This document shows, piece by piece, positions 35,683 through 45,351 of a DNA stretch of 64,000 bases (the first letter of the stretch is position 1; each line of letters opens with the position of its first letter). The DNA is from Aquabacterium olei. Lineage in GTDB: Bacteria; Pseudomonadota; Gammaproteobacteria; Burkholderiales; Burkholderiaceae_C. The DNA lies in NCBI RefSeq assembly GCF_003100395.1, contig NZ_CP029210.1:1054001-1118000 (forward strand), written 5' to 3'. A program made the translations under genes and the position numbers. The notes under the pieces are model-generated. The model was not told where the DNA came from and did not search any database. It worked only from the letters and a program-made list of their open reading frames with translations.

Positions 35683-37566
35683 ATGCTGCGCGGCCTGTGT
35701 CGTTTCTTGCTCATCTTGCTGGTTGGTGCATGGTTGCCGGCCGGCGCTGCCGTGCCTCTCTCTCCCGCGCTGGCGCGCGTGGACTTGCGGGGGCAGCTGG
35801 AATGGTTGCAGGACGACGCCGGCCGCTGGCGCCCGGACGAAGTGGCTGCGCGGACAGATTGGCGCGCCTTGCCGGGTGAGCCCAGCTTTGGCTTCACCCG
35901 TGCGGCAATCTGGCTGAAGGTGACCTTGCACCAGCCCGTCGGAGCCGATCCGGATTGGCGCCTGGTGTTCAACAACGCCTTGCTGGAAGACGTGCGGCTC
36001 TACGAGCGCCAGGCTTCGGGGCATTGGCGGGAAACGCGTGCCGGTCAGGCGGTGCCCCGGGCGTTGTGGCCGATGCAGACCCGCAGCCCGACCTTCCGCC
36101 TGAGCCTGCCTCCCGGGCAGCACACCCTGATGGTGCGCCTGACCACACGGCCATCCTTGAGCACCACGGTGTCGCTGTGGCGCCCGGAGGCCTACCGTCT
36201 GGAGGTTGCGCAGGAGGCACTCGGCACAGGCGCCCTGATGGGCGTGTACACGCTGGTGATCCTGTTTCAGTTCGCGTTCTGGCTCATCAGCCGGGAAAGC
36301 GTGGGCTTCTGGTGTGCGCTGTATGCCTTGTGCTCGATGGTGGCGGTGTTGGTGTCGGCGGGACATCCCCAGGCGGCGTTTGGCTGGTCGGCCTCGCTCA
36401 GCCTGGTCGTTCTCGGGCTGTCCCTGGGCTTCTCCCTGGTGGCCGTGGCCCGGTTTGCCGCATCGTTGCTGGAATTGCCGCGTCACGCGCCCCGGTGGGC
36501 TGCGTGGCATCTGCGCGTGACCACGGCCATCGGCGCGTCGGCGGCGATCCTGGCCGCCTGGGTGGACTATCGCCTGGTCATGCCCGTGCTGCAGGCCTCC
36601 ACCCTGTTGTGGCTGCTCACCATCAACGGCGTCGCCATCTGGCTGGCCTTCCGGCGCTTCCGCCCGGCCTACCTGTTTCTGCTGACACTGGGGGTCTACG
36701 GCGTCGGGGTGCTGGTTCGTTTCCTGCGCAACCTGGGCGTCATGGACCCGGGCTGGCTCACCGACAACATCTACCAGCTCACCTCTGTCTTCCATCTCCT
36801 CGTGCTGAGCTCGTTCGTGGCGCTGCGCTACGGCACCCTGAAGCGAGAGCTGGCGGTGGCTCAGGCGGCGCATCAGGAGCAGAGAGACTTCATGGCCCTG
36901 GTGTCGCACGAGTTCCGGACACCCCTGGCCATCATCAACACGAGCGCGCAGCAGCTCGCGCGCAACCTGCAGGCCCCGGTGGAGCGGACCTTGACCCGCT
37001 GCGCCAACATCCAGCAGGCGGCCCGGCGCATGAGCAATCTGATGGACGACTACCTGTCGCTGGATCGGCTGGAGGGGGCCGAGCGCGCCTTGCAAGTCCA
37101 GTCGTTCGACTTGCTGGAGTGGTTCGAAGATGCCGCGGCCGACTGGTCGCCCGAGCGCGTGGCGCTGGAGATCGACGAGGTGCCCGAGCGCTGGACGGGG
37201 GACCCGAAGCTGCTGCACATCGTCGTGCGCAACCTGCTGACCAACGCGGATCGGCACAGCCCGCCCGAGCAGGAGATCACCCTGCAGGCCGATGTGCGGG
37301 ACAACGGGGACCTGCGCGTGCGCGTCATCGACCATGGCGAGGGCATTGCGGACGACGAGCTGCCGCAGGTGTTCAAGAAGTACTTCCGTGGACGCTCGGC
37401 CCAGGGCAAACCGGGTGCAGGTCTGGGCCTTTACATGGTGGAGCGCATCGTGCGGCTGCACGGGGGGCGCATACGCGCGCTGCCCACGCCGGGCGGTGGG
37501 GCCACGTTCGAATTCCGCCTGCCGCCCCACCCGGGCGGGGACGAGGTGTCGCGCGTTGCTGGCTGA
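35683..37566 (+). CDS. Sensor histidine kinase with 7TMR-DISM-type sensor
   Basis: 627 residues. Signal peptide 1-22, then an extracytoplasmic beta-sandwich domain (~25-170, with FGFTRAAIWLKVTLHQP typical of 7TMR-DISMED2). About seven membrane helices cover ~183-380. The H-box is FMALVSHEFRTPLAI with H409. The ATPase domain has N-box RNLLTNADRHSP, G1 DHGEGIADDE, the F-box and G2 GAGLGLYMVERI. It is a classical kinase without a receiver, paired with the divergent OmpR-type regulator. The sensor type is known to bind carbohydrates in some members; the ligand here is unknown. Inferred to signal surface or envelope conditions to the export operon. Confidence 0.92.
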   Translation: MLRGLCRFLLILLVGAWLPAGAAVPLSPALARVDLRGQLEWLQDDAGRWRPDEVAARTDWRALPGEPSFGFTRAAIWLKVTLHQPVGADPDWRLVFNNALLEDVRLYERQASGHWRETRAGQAVPRALWPMQTRSPTFRLSLPPGQHTLMVRLTTRPSLSTTVSLWRPEAYRLEVAQEALGTGALMGVYTLVILFQFAFWLISRESVGFWCALYALCSMVAVLVSAGHPQAAFGWSASLSLVVLGLSLGFSLVAVARFAASLLELPRHAPRWAAWHLRVTTAIGASAAILAAWVDYRLVMPVLQASTLLWLLTINGVAIWLAFRRFRPAYLFLLTLGVYGVGVLVRFLRNLGVMDPGWLTDNIYQLTSVFHLLVLSSFVALRYGTLKRELAVAQAAHQEQRDFMALVSHEFRTPLAIINTSAQQLARNLQAPVERTLTRCANIQQAARRMSNLMDDYLSLDRLEGAERALQVQSFDLLEWFEDAAADWSPERVALEIDEVPERWTGDPKLLHIVVRNLLTNADRHSPPEQEITLQADVRDNGDLRVRVIDHGEGIADDELPQVFKKYFRGRSAQGKPGAGLGLYMVERIVRLHGGRIRALPTPGGGATFEFRLPPHPGGDEVSRVAG

Positions 37567-37645
37567 AGCGCGGAACGGCGCCGGGCTGGCAGGTCCGCTT
37601 CACCGGACTTTGCGCGCATCGGCCGGAGCACAGCCCGCCTGCGGG

Positions 37646-37651
37646 GATAAT
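37646..37651 (+). promoter_or_regulatory. -10-like GATAAT placed for a leaderless ybgC transcript
   Basis: GATAAT ends six bases before the ybgC ATG, with TCACGGC-type spacing and no Shine-Dalgarno sequence. No clear -35. Confidence 0.4.
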
Positions 37652-37657
37652 CACGGC

Positions 37658-38149
37658 ATGAGCACGACGACCGACCCTGTGCCGCCGAGCGTTCCTGCTG
37701 CCGAACCGCCCTGTCATCATCAGCTGGGCATCCGCGTCTACTGGGAAGACACCGACGCGGGCGGCATCGTCTTCTACGGCAATTACCTGAAGTTCATGGA
37801 GCGCGCGCGCACCGAGTGGCTGCGCACGCTGGGCTTCAGTCAGGAAGGCATGCGCCGCGCGGGCGAGGGCATGTTCGTCGTCAGCGAGACCCAGCTGCGC
37901 TACCTTCGGCCCGCCCGGCTCGACGACCTGCTCACGGTCACCGTCACGGTGGCCGAAGTGGGGCGCGCGTCGGTGGTGTTCCAGCAGGACATCCTGCGCG
38001 ACGGCGTGCCGCTGTGCCAGGGTCGCATCCGCATCGGGTGGGTCCAGCCGGTGGCCGGTGCGCCGGCCGGCGATGACCGCTTCCGCCCTGGCCGCATTCC
38101 CGCCCGCATTCTGGCCGTGCTGCCCGCAGCCCGGCCGGTCCCTCTCTGA
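37658..38149 (+). CDS. ybgC: Tol-Pal system acyl-CoA thioesterase YbgC
   Basis: 163 residues, hotdog fold. The signature [28 protein letters not shown] holds the catalytic Asp and the YxNY region of 4-hydroxybenzoyl-CoA thioesterase-like YbgC proteins. YbgC hydrolyses acyl-CoA or acyl-ACP thioesters and is normally first in the tol-pal operon, as here, with tolQ 33 bp downstream. The N-terminal ~20 residues are a Pro-rich extension and the C-terminal ~25 residues are Ala/Pro/Arg-rich. Confidence 0.92.
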   Translation: MSTTTDPVPPSVPAAEPPCHHQLGIRVYWEDTDAGGIVFYGNYLKFMERARTEWLRTLGFSQEGMRRAGEGMFVVSETQLRYLRPARLDDLLTVTVTVAEVGRASVVFQQDILRDGVPLCQGRIRIGWVQPVAGAPAGDDRFRPGRIPARILAVLPAARPVPL

Positions 38150-38182
38150 CCGCGACGTCTTTCCGAGAAAGTCCACGAGCCC

Positions 38183-38896
38183 ATGAACCAAGACCTGTCC
38201 ATCATCACCCTGATCCTGCACGCGAGCATCGTGGTGCAGATCGTGATGGCCATCCTGCTGGCGGTGTCGCTGACCAGCTGGAGCATCATCTTCGGCAAGC
38301 TGATCGGCCTCAAGCGCATCCGGCAGGACAACGAGAGCTTCGACCGCGAGTTCTGGGCCGGCCGCACGCTGCAGGAGCTGTATCAGGACGCCTCGCGGGG
38401 CGAGGGCCCGCCTTCGCCGCAAGAGCGCATCTTTGCCTCCGGCATGCGCGAGTTCATGAAGCTGCGCGAGCGCCGCGTGGCCGACGTGCCCACGCTGCTC
38501 GACGGCGCCCGCCGCGCCATGCGCGCCAGCTTCCAGCGCGAGATGGACCTGATCGAGTCGCGGCTCGACTTCCTGGGCTCGGTCGGCTCGGTGTCGCCCT
38601 ACATCGGCCTGTTCGGCACCGTCTGGGGGATCATGCACGCCTTCACCGGCCTGTCCAACCTGCAGCAGGTGACGCTGGCCACCGTGGCCCCCGGCATTGC
38701 CGAGGCGCTGGTGGCCACCGCCATCGGCCTGTTCGCCGCCATCCCGGCCGTGCTGGCCTACAACCGGTTTGCCCGCGACATCGACCGCATCGCGACCCAG
38801 ATGGAGTCCTTCATTGAAGAGTTCTCCAATATCCTGGCGCGCAACGCCGCCCCGCTGGCGGCGGAGTCGGCCCGCGTGCCGGCGCAGGGGCGCTGA
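38183..38896 (+). CDS. tolQ: Tol-Pal inner-membrane proton-channel subunit TolQ
   Basis: 237 residues, MotA/ExbB/TolQ family. Three membrane helices are seen: [26 protein letters not shown] near the N-terminus, then a cytoplasmic loop, and two C-terminal helices ([19 protein letters not shown] and [24 protein letters not shown]). With TolR it forms the proton-driven motor that energises TolA during constriction and keeps the outer membrane intact. It is 3 bp from tolR. Confidence 0.96.
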   Translation: MNQDLSIITLILHASIVVQIVMAILLAVSLTSWSIIFGKLIGLKRIRQDNESFDREFWAGRTLQELYQDASRGEGPPSPQERIFASGMREFMKLRERRVADVPTLLDGARRAMRASFQREMDLIESRLDFLGSVGSVSPYIGLFGTVWGIMHAFTGLSNLQQVTLATVAPGIAEALVATAIGLFAAIPAVLAYNRFARDIDRIATQMESFIEEFSNILARNAAPLAAESARVPAQGR

Positions 38897-38899
38897 ACC

Positions 38900-39340
38900 G
38901 TGGCCGAGCTCAACGCCCGAGGCGGCCGACGCCGCCGCACCCGCAACGAGATGAACATGGTGCCGTTCATCGACGTGATGCTGGTGCTGCTCATCATCTT
39001 CATGGTCAGCGCGCCCCTGATGCCGACCGGTGTGGTCGACCTGCCCAGCGTCGGCAGCGCCAAGCAGGCGCCCGACCGCGTGGTCGAGGTGGTGCTGGAA
39101 GAGGAAGACCGCGTCAAACTGCGGGTCGACAACAAGGACCTGGACACGATGCCGGTCAGCGAGCTGTCCGAGCGCGTCAAGGCCCTGCAGGCGGACAACG
39201 CCAACGGCCCGGATGGGGTGCCCGTCATCATCAGCGCCCGCAAGGACGTGCGCTACGAGGCGGTCATAAAGGTGATGGACCGCCTCAAGAAGGCCGGCGT
39301 GGCCCGCGTGGGCCTGTCCGTGCGTACCACCGGAGGCTGA
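38900..39340 (+). CDS. tolR: Tol-Pal motor subunit TolR
   Basis: 146 residues from GTG. One N-terminal membrane helix carries the proton-relay Asp (NMVPFIDVMLVLLIIFMVSAP), followed by the periplasmic ExbD/TolR domain ending in VMDRLKKAGVARVGLSVRT. It has the standard family layout and the expected position between tolQ and tolA, with 3- and 4-bp gaps. Confidence 0.96.
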   Translation: MAELNARGGRRRRTRNEMNMVPFIDVMLVLLIIFMVSAPLMPTGVVDLPSVGSAKQAPDRVVEVVLEEEDRVKLRVDNKDLDTMPVSELSERVKALQADNANGPDGVPVIISARKDVRYEAVIKVMDRLKKAGVARVGLSVRTTGG

Positions 39341-39344
39341 ACGC

Positions 39345-40283
39345 GTGGGACCGGTCCTGTCACCCGGCGTGACGTCGATACCTGAAGGCGGCCTGACCCG
39401 CTTCGAGCCCCGTGCGGCCGACAGCTGGGGGCCGGGCGCGATGCTGGCCGTGGGTGTGCACCTGATGCTGGTGGCCGCGCTGGCGCTGAGCGTGAGCTGG
39501 AAGATCGAGACGCCGGACGTGGTCGAGGCCGAAGTGTGGGACCGCGTGCCCCAGGTGGCCGCTCCGGCGCCACCGCCCGCCCCGGAGCCCGAGCCCGTGC
39601 GCCCGGTGCCACCGCCGCCCACGCCGCGCGTCGTCCCGCCCGAACCCGAGCCGGTGCCCGAGAAGCCCCCCGAGATCGTCACGAAGCAGAAGAAGGAGCC
39701 CCCGCCCAAGGAGCGCAAGCGCCCCGAACCCAAGGAGGTGTTCGAGGACGTGACGCCGCCGAAGGTGAAGAAGCCCGAACCGAAGCCTGAACCCAAGCCG
39801 GAGCCGAAACCCGAGCCCAAGGTGGACCCGAAGGCCGAGGCGCGGGCCAAGGCCGCAGCGGCAGCCGAAGCCAAGGCCCGTGCCGACGCCCAGGCGAAGG
39901 CCGACGCGAAGGCCGCCGCCGACCGCGAAGCCCAGCGCAAGGCCAACCTCGCCCGCATGATGGGCGAGCTGGGCGGCAGCTCTCTGGGCACGTCGGCGCG
40001 CAGCGCGGGGCCCAGCGCCTCTTACGCCGGGCGCATCAAGGCCCGCATCAAGCCGAACATCGTCTTCACCGAGAACGTGTCGGGCAACCCCAGCGCGCTG
40101 GTGGAAGTCCGCTGCGCGGCCGACGGGCGCATCATCTCGCGCAAGCTCATCGAATCGTCCGGTGTGCCAGCCTGGGACGATGCGGTGCTGCGCGCCGTGG
40201 ACCGCACCGAAGTGCTGCCGCTGGACGAGAACGGCCGCGTCCCTTCGCCGATGCAGATCGAGTTCCGGCCCAAGGACTTCTGA
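39345..40283 (+). CDS. tolA: TolA envelope-spanning protein
   Basis: 312 residues from GTG 39345. One membrane helix (ML AVGVHLMLVAALALSVSW region, about residues 32-52) is followed by a long periplasmic Pro/Lys/Glu-rich segment with EPKPEPKPEPKPEPK repeats and an Ala/Lys helical part. The C-terminal TonB/TolA domain starts near SYAGRIKARIKPNIVF and includes VEVRCAADGRIISRKLIESSG. It links the TolQR motor to the outer membrane through TolB and Pal. Neither tolB nor pal follows; the next gene is an unrelated ATPase after 179 bp. Confidence 0.93.
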   Translation: MGPVLSPGVTSIPEGGLTRFEPRAADSWGPGAMLAVGVHLMLVAALALSVSWKIETPDVVEAEVWDRVPQVAAPAPPPAPEPEPVRPVPPPPTPRVVPPEPEPVPEKPPEIVTKQKKEPPPKERKRPEPKEVFEDVTPPKVKKPEPKPEPKPEPKPEPKVDPKAEARAKAAAAAEAKARADAQAKADAKAAADREAQRKANLARMMGELGGSSLGTSARSAGPSASYAGRIKARIKPNIVFTENVSGNPSALVEVRCAADGRIISRKLIESSGVPAWDDAVLRAVDRTEVLPLDENGRVPSPMQIEFRPKDF

Positions 40284-40462
40284 CCGCGCCTGACCGGGCA
40301 GGCTGCTTGCTGGCAGTCGGGGGCGCGGTGCGCTGCGCGTCCATGCCAGCGGCAAAAGCCGTGCAATATCACCTTTATTGCCGGTTTTGTACCGCGCAAC
40401 GTTTCATAGCATGGCAATCATCCGGCGGTGGCCGTTCCTGAGCCCCGGAGACGAGGAGAAGC

Positions 40463-43045
40463 ATGTCCGAGAAGCCCCTGCCCCCCCTGAACTGGCCTGC
40501 TGATGCCGGGGCGGAGCCTGGGCCCGTGCTGCGTCTGGTGGACGACGCCGAAGAGCCGGCGCCGTTCTCGCCGGAAGAAGACGTGCATGCCTTCCGCTGG
40601 CCGACCCCCCCGTTTGCCAGCTACCCCAGGGCCCGGACACAGCTCAACCACGAGCCATGCGAGATCATCGGCCTCAATGGCCGCGTGATGCAGGGCCGGC
40701 TGATCTTTTTCGTGCCGGAAGAGCAGGTCGCCCATGTGCAGGTGCCGCCCTCGCGCACCACGATGACGCTGCGGTTCAACCAGTTTCGGGCCCTGCAGCT
40801 GACCCGGCCGCTGGCACCGGATTCGGAGCTGTCCCTCCATCCCTCGCACGCCGAGGTGCTGGACGTGCGGCCCAGCATCGAATACCGCCTGCACTGGCGC
40901 AACGGGGATGTGACCGAGGGCCGCACCATCGGGCACGCCGAGACCGAGTTCGGGGTCTTCCTGTTTCCGCCCCAGGACGAGCACGGCGTCGTGTCGCGGC
41001 TGTTCGTGCCGCTCGATGCCCTGGCCCGGGTGGAGTTCGGCGCGCGCATCGGCGAGACGCTGGTGGAAAGCCAGACGCTGACGCCCGAGCAGGTGTCGCA
41101 GGCTGTCGAGGTGCAGGCCAGCATGCGCAACCAGAAGCTGGGTGACATTCTGCTCACGCAGCAGGTGGTCACGCCCGCGCAGCTCCTGGAGGCCATCGAC
41201 CGCCAGAGCCGCATGCCCATGGTGCGGATCGGCGAGGCCTTGATGGCCATGAACCTGATCACCGAGGCGCAGCTCAACGAGGCGCTCGAGCAGCAGAAGC
41301 GGGATCGCTCCGTGCCCTTGGGCGAGTTGCTCGTGCGACTGAAGATGGTGTCGCGCCAGGATCTGGTGGCGGCGCTGGCCCGCAAGATGGGCTACCCGCT
41401 GGTGGACCTGGACAAGTTCCCGGCCGAGATCGAGGCCATCAACAAGGTGCCCTTCAACGTGGCGTCGCGCCTGCTGGTGGCGCCGCTGTTGCTGCGGGAC
41501 GGCACGCTCATCGTCGCGCTGGAAGACCCCAGCAAGCGCCTGACGCTGTCCGAGCTCGAGTTCATCACCCAGTGCAAGATCGTGCCGGTGCTGGCCCACG
41601 CCAGTCAGCTCGAATGGGCGATCAAGGACTCGTACGCCCGGTTGGGTGCCGACGTGTCGTCGATGGCCGTCGGCCGCCTGAACACCGAGCCGGCGCCGCT
41701 CGACATGGCCGAGCTGGACTCCGGCAAGCTGGTCGAGAACCTGGAACGCGAGGACCTGGAGCGATTCAGCTTCGAGGACGACAAGCCCATCGAGCAGAGC
41801 GACAACTCGCTCGTGCGCCTGATCAACACCATGATCATCGAGGCGTGCAACCAGGGCGTCTCCGACATCCACATCGAGAGCTACCCCGGCCGCGAGAAGA
41901 TCAAGATCCGCTTCCGCCGCGACGGCGTGCTGGTGCCCTATCTGGAGCTGCCCCACACCTACCGCAATGCCATCGTGGCGCGCATCAAGATCATGTGCGA
42001 CCTCGACATCTCCGAGAAGCGCAAGCCGCAGGACGGCAAGATCAATTTCCAGAAGTTCGTTCCGCAGTACCGGATCGAGCTGCGCGTGGCTTCCATCCCC
42101 ACCAACAACGGGCTGGAAGACATCGTGATGCGGATCCTGTCGTCGGCCAAGCCGCTGCCGCTCGAGAAGATCGGGCTCAGTCCCTGGAACCTCGAGAAGA
42201 TCAAGGAGGCCATGGAGCGCCCGTACGGGATGATTCTGTGCGTGGGCCCGACCGGTTCCGGCAAGACGACGACGCTGCACTCGGCGTTGAGTTTCATCAA
42301 CGTGCCCGAGCGCAAGATCTGGACGGCTGAAGACCCGGTGGAAATCACCCAGCCCGGCCTGAGACAAGTGCAGGTCAACCCCAAGATCGACTGGACGTTT
42401 GCCAAGGCGCTGCGGGCCTTTCTGCGGGCTGACCCTGACGTGATCATGGTGGGGGAAATGCGGGACACCGAGACCGCGTCCATGGGCATCGAAGCGTCGC
42501 TGACCGGCCACCTGGTGCTGTCGACCCTGCACACGAACAGCGCCCCGGAAACCGTGACGCGCCTGCTCGACATGGGCATGGACCCCTTCAACTTTGCCGA
42601 CTCGCTGCTGTGCGTGGTGGCCCAGCGCCTGGTGCGTCGGCTGTGCAACGATTGCAAGGTGGCCGAGCCGGCACCGGAAGACTGGATCGAGGAGCTGCTG
42701 GCCGACTACCTGCATGTGGCGCCCGACAATCTGCCTGCGCTGACCCATGAACGGGTCGTGCTCGACTGGCGCACCCGGTTTGGCCGGGATGGCACGCTGA
42801 TGCGTTATACCTGCAAGGGCTGCCCGACGTGCAACAACACGGGCTACAAGGGGCGCGCGGGGGTGCACGAGCTGATGGTGGTGACGCGCGAGCTGCGCCG
42901 GATGATCCAGACCGGGGCCCGGGCCGAAGAATTGCAACAGCAGGCCATGCGCGATGGCATGCGCATCCTGCGTCAGGACGGCATCGACAAGGTGATGGCC
43001 GGGATCACGAGCATGGAAGAGGTGCGTGCGACCAGCAACACCTGA
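40463..43045 (+). CDS. GspE/PilB-family secretion ATPase with MshEN-like repeats
   Basis: 860 residues, longer than usual PilB or GspE. The first ~200 residues are an unrecognised N-terminal region. Next are three consecutive MshEN-like units (KLGDILLTQQVVTPAQLLEAI, RIGEALMAMNLITEAQLNEAL, PLGELLVRLKMVSRQDLVAAL); MshEN domains bind cyclic-di-GMP in MshE. The ATPase core has Walker A GPTGSGKT (595-602), Asp box ADPDVIMVGEMRD, His box TGHLVLSTLHTN and a zinc-type CxxC pair (CNDC and CKGCPTC). It should hexamerise at the inner membrane and power a type IV pilus or type II machine, but no pilus or secretin genes are adjacent. GAGGAG lies just upstream of ATG 40463. Confidence 0.88.
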   Translation: MSEKPLPPLNWPADAGAEPGPVLRLVDDAEEPAPFSPEEDVHAFRWPTPPFASYPRARTQLNHEPCEIIGLNGRVMQGRLIFFVPEEQVAHVQVPPSRTTMTLRFNQFRALQLTRPLAPDSELSLHPSHAEVLDVRPSIEYRLHWRNGDVTEGRTIGHAETEFGVFLFPPQDEHGVVSRLFVPLDALARVEFGARIGETLVESQTLTPEQVSQAVEVQASMRNQKLGDILLTQQVVTPAQLLEAIDRQSRMPMVRIGEALMAMNLITEAQLNEALEQQKRDRSVPLGELLVRLKMVSRQDLVAALARKMGYPLVDLDKFPAEIEAINKVPFNVASRLLVAPLLLRDGTLIVALEDPSKRLTLSELEFITQCKIVPVLAHASQLEWAIKDSYARLGADVSSMAVGRLNTEPAPLDMAELDSGKLVENLEREDLERFSFEDDKPIEQSDNSLVRLINTMIIEACNQGVSDIHIESYPGREKIKIRFRRDGVLVPYLELPHTYRNAIVARIKIMCDLDISEKRKPQDGKINFQKFVPQYRIELRVASIPTNNGLEDIVMRILSSAKPLPLEKIGLSPWNLEKIKEAMERPYGMILCVGPTGSGKTTTLHSALSFINVPERKIWTAEDPVEITQPGLRQVQVNPKIDWTFAKALRAFLRADPDVIMVGEMRDTETASMGIEASLTGHLVLSTLHTNSAPETVTRLLDMGMDPFNFADSLLCVVAQRLVRRLCNDCKVAEPAPEDWIEELLADYLHVAPDNLPALTHERVVLDWRTRFGRDGTLMRYTCKGCPTCNNTGYKGRAGVHELMVVTRELRRMIQTGARAEELQQQAMRDGMRILRQDGIDKVMAGITSMEEVRATSNT

Positions 43046-43300
43046 TCTGCGCGCATGACACCCGAAAGCAGGCTTGTTGCGGACGGGCTGCACGCAGGTT
43101 CTGAAAAAGGTGCAAGATAGGCATCAACGAAGTCGTCAGGCTGTGGGCTGAAACCCCGCTTATTCAGGGGCTCAGGCTCGGCGATTTCCTCGATCTTTGG
43201 TGTGAAGGCGATGCTTGTGTGGTCGCGCCAGGTTCACCAGACGGGTATACCGGCAGATCACGAAGCATCGATGGCGTCAGTCGATGATTCGGAGGTCTGT

Positions 43301-45223
43301 ATGGACGTGATCAGCAACTTCGCCGCGCGATACGAGCGCACCCGCGAAGAGGAATTCACCCTCGAGGAATACCTCGAGATCTGCAAGCGCGACAAATCGG
43401 CCTACGCCACCGCTGCCGAGCGCATGCTCCAGGCCATTGGCGAGCCGCAGATGATCGACACGCGCAATGACCCGCGTCTGTCGCGGATCTTCACGAACAA
43501 GGTCATCAAGATCTATCCGGCCTTCGAGGAGTTCTACGGCATGGAGGATGCGATCGAGCAGGTCGTCTCCTACTTCCGTCACGCGGCCCAGGGGCTCGAA
43601 GAAAAGAAGCAGATCCTGTATCTGCTGGGCCCGGTGGGCGGCGGCAAGTCGTCGATTGCCGAGCGTCTGAAGCTGCTGGCCGAGAAGGTGCCGTTCTATG
43701 CGATCAAGGGGTCGCCGGTGAACGAGTCGCCGCTGGGCCTGTTCGACGCGGCCGAAGACGGCCCCATCCTCGAAAAGGAATACGGCATCCCGCGCCGTTA
43801 CCTCCAGCGCATCCTGAGCCCGTGGGCGGTCAAACGCCTGGAAGAGTTCGGCGGCGACATCCGCAAGTTCAAGGTCGTCAAGCGCTACCCCAGCATCCTC
43901 AAGCAGGTGGGCATTGCCAAGACCGAGCCGGGCGACGAGAACAACCAGGACATCAGCTCGCTGGTGGGCAAGGTCGACATCCGCAAGCTGGAAACCTATG
44001 CGCAGGACGACCCGGACGCCTACAGCTACTCCGGTGGGCTGTGCCTGGCCAACCAGGGCCTGCTCGAGTTCGTGGAAATGTTCAAGGCGCCCATCAAGGT
44101 GCTGCACCCCCTGCTGACCGCCACCCAGGAAGGCAACTTCAAGGGCACGGAAGGCTTCGGCGCCATCCCGTTCGACGGCGTCGTGCTGGCGCACTCGAAC
44201 GAGAGCGAATGGAAGGCCTTCCGCAACAACAAGAACAACGAGGCCTTCCTCGACCGGATCTACATCGTCAAGGTGCCGTATTGCCTGCGCGTGAGCGAGG
44301 AAATCAAGATCTACGAGAAGCTGGTGCGCGGTTCGTCGCTGGCGGCGGCGCCCTGCGCCCCGGGCACGCTGAAGATGATGTCGCAGTTCGCGATCCTCAC
44401 GCGGCTGAAGGAGCCCGAGAACTCCAGCATCTTCAGCAAGATGCAGGTGTACGACGGCGAGAGCCTGAAGGACACGGACCCGAAGGCCAAGTCCATCCAG
44501 GAGTACCGTGACTACGCCGGCGTGGACGAGGGCATGAGCGGCATCTCGACCCGTTTCGCGTTCAAGATCATCTCAAAGGTGTTCAACTTCGACCCGGCCG
44601 AGGTGGCGGCCAACCCGGTGCACCTGATGTACGTGCTGGAACAGCAGATCGAGCGCGAGCAGTTCCCGGCCGAGCTGGAGCAGAAGTACATCGCCTACAT
44701 CAAGGAGATGCTGGCGCCTCGCTATGCCGAGTTCATCGGCAAGGAGATCCAGACGGCCTATCTGGAGAGCTACAGCGAGTACGGCCAGAACATCTTCGAC
44801 CGGTATGTGACCTACGCCGACTACTGGATCCAGGACCAGGAGTACCGCGACACCGACACGGGTGAGATCTTCGACCGCTCGTCGCTGAACGCCGAGCTGG
44901 AGAAGATCGAGAAGCCGGCCGGCATTGCCAACCCGAAGGACTTCCGCAACGAGATCGTGAACTTCGTGCTGCGCGCGCGCGCCAACAACGGCGGCAAGAA
45001 CCCGGTGTGGACGAGCTACGAGAAGCTGCGCACCGTGATCGAGAAGAAGATGTTCAGCAACACGGAAGAGCTGTTGCCGGTCATCAGCTTCAACGCCAAG
45101 GCCAGCGCCGACGAGGTCAAGAAGCACGAGGACTTCGTCAACCGCATGGTGCAGAAGGGCTACACGGCCAAGCAGGTGCGCCTGCTGTGCGAGTGGTACC
45201 TGCGCGTTCGCAAGTCCTCCTGA
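43301..45223 (+). CDS. prkA: PrkA serine protein kinase/AAA protein (YeaG)
   Basis: 640 residues, close to E. coli YeaG (644). An N-terminal AAA-like PrkA domain has Walker A GPVGGGKSS (110-118). The C-terminal PrkA kinase-like domain contains SSLNAELEKIEKPAGIANPKDFRNE and ends YTAKQVRLLCEWYLRVRK. ATG 43301 has a strong GGAGG five bases upstream; the open frame from 43202 is leader. YeaG-type proteins act in stationary phase and nutrient stress. It heads the conserved prkA-yeaH-spoVR set. The preceding 255 bp (43046-43300) show no promoter I would trust. Confidence 0.95.
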   Translation: MDVISNFAARYERTREEEFTLEEYLEICKRDKSAYATAAERMLQAIGEPQMIDTRNDPRLSRIFTNKVIKIYPAFEEFYGMEDAIEQVVSYFRHAAQGLEEKKQILYLLGPVGGGKSSIAERLKLLAEKVPFYAIKGSPVNESPLGLFDAAEDGPILEKEYGIPRRYLQRILSPWAVKRLEEFGGDIRKFKVVKRYPSILKQVGIAKTEPGDENNQDISSLVGKVDIRKLETYAQDDPDAYSYSGGLCLANQGLLEFVEMFKAPIKVLHPLLTATQEGNFKGTEGFGAIPFDGVVLAHSNESEWKAFRNNKNNEAFLDRIYIVKVPYCLRVSEEIKIYEKLVRGSSLAAAPCAPGTLKMMSQFAILTRLKEPENSSIFSKMQVYDGESLKDTDPKAKSIQEYRDYAGVDEGMSGISTRFAFKIISKVFNFDPAEVAANPVHLMYVLEQQIEREQFPAELEQKYIAYIKEMLAPRYAEFIGKEIQTAYLESYSEYGQNIFDRYVTYADYWIQDQEYRDTDTGEIFDRSSLNAELEKIEKPAGIANPKDFRNEIVNFVLRARANNGGKNPVWTSYEKLRTVIEKKMFSNTEELLPVISFNAKASADEVKKHEDFVNRMVQKGYTAKQVRLLCEWYLRVRKSS

Positions 45224-45351
45224 TCGGAGCAGAGCATGTTGTTCACCGCACAGGTGTCAGCGAGTCGGGTGCCGGGGCCCACATGGCCCTGGGCCCCTGA
45301 CGAGATCCCGGATGGGGGTCGGCAGCAGAGCGCCTAAGGCGAAGGGTCTTC

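Noticed and set aside
43046..43300. Short inverted CCCC/GGGG repeats before prkA as a riboswitch or terminator
   Set aside because: The arms are only four bases and there is no T-tract or conserved fold; I see no nameable element.
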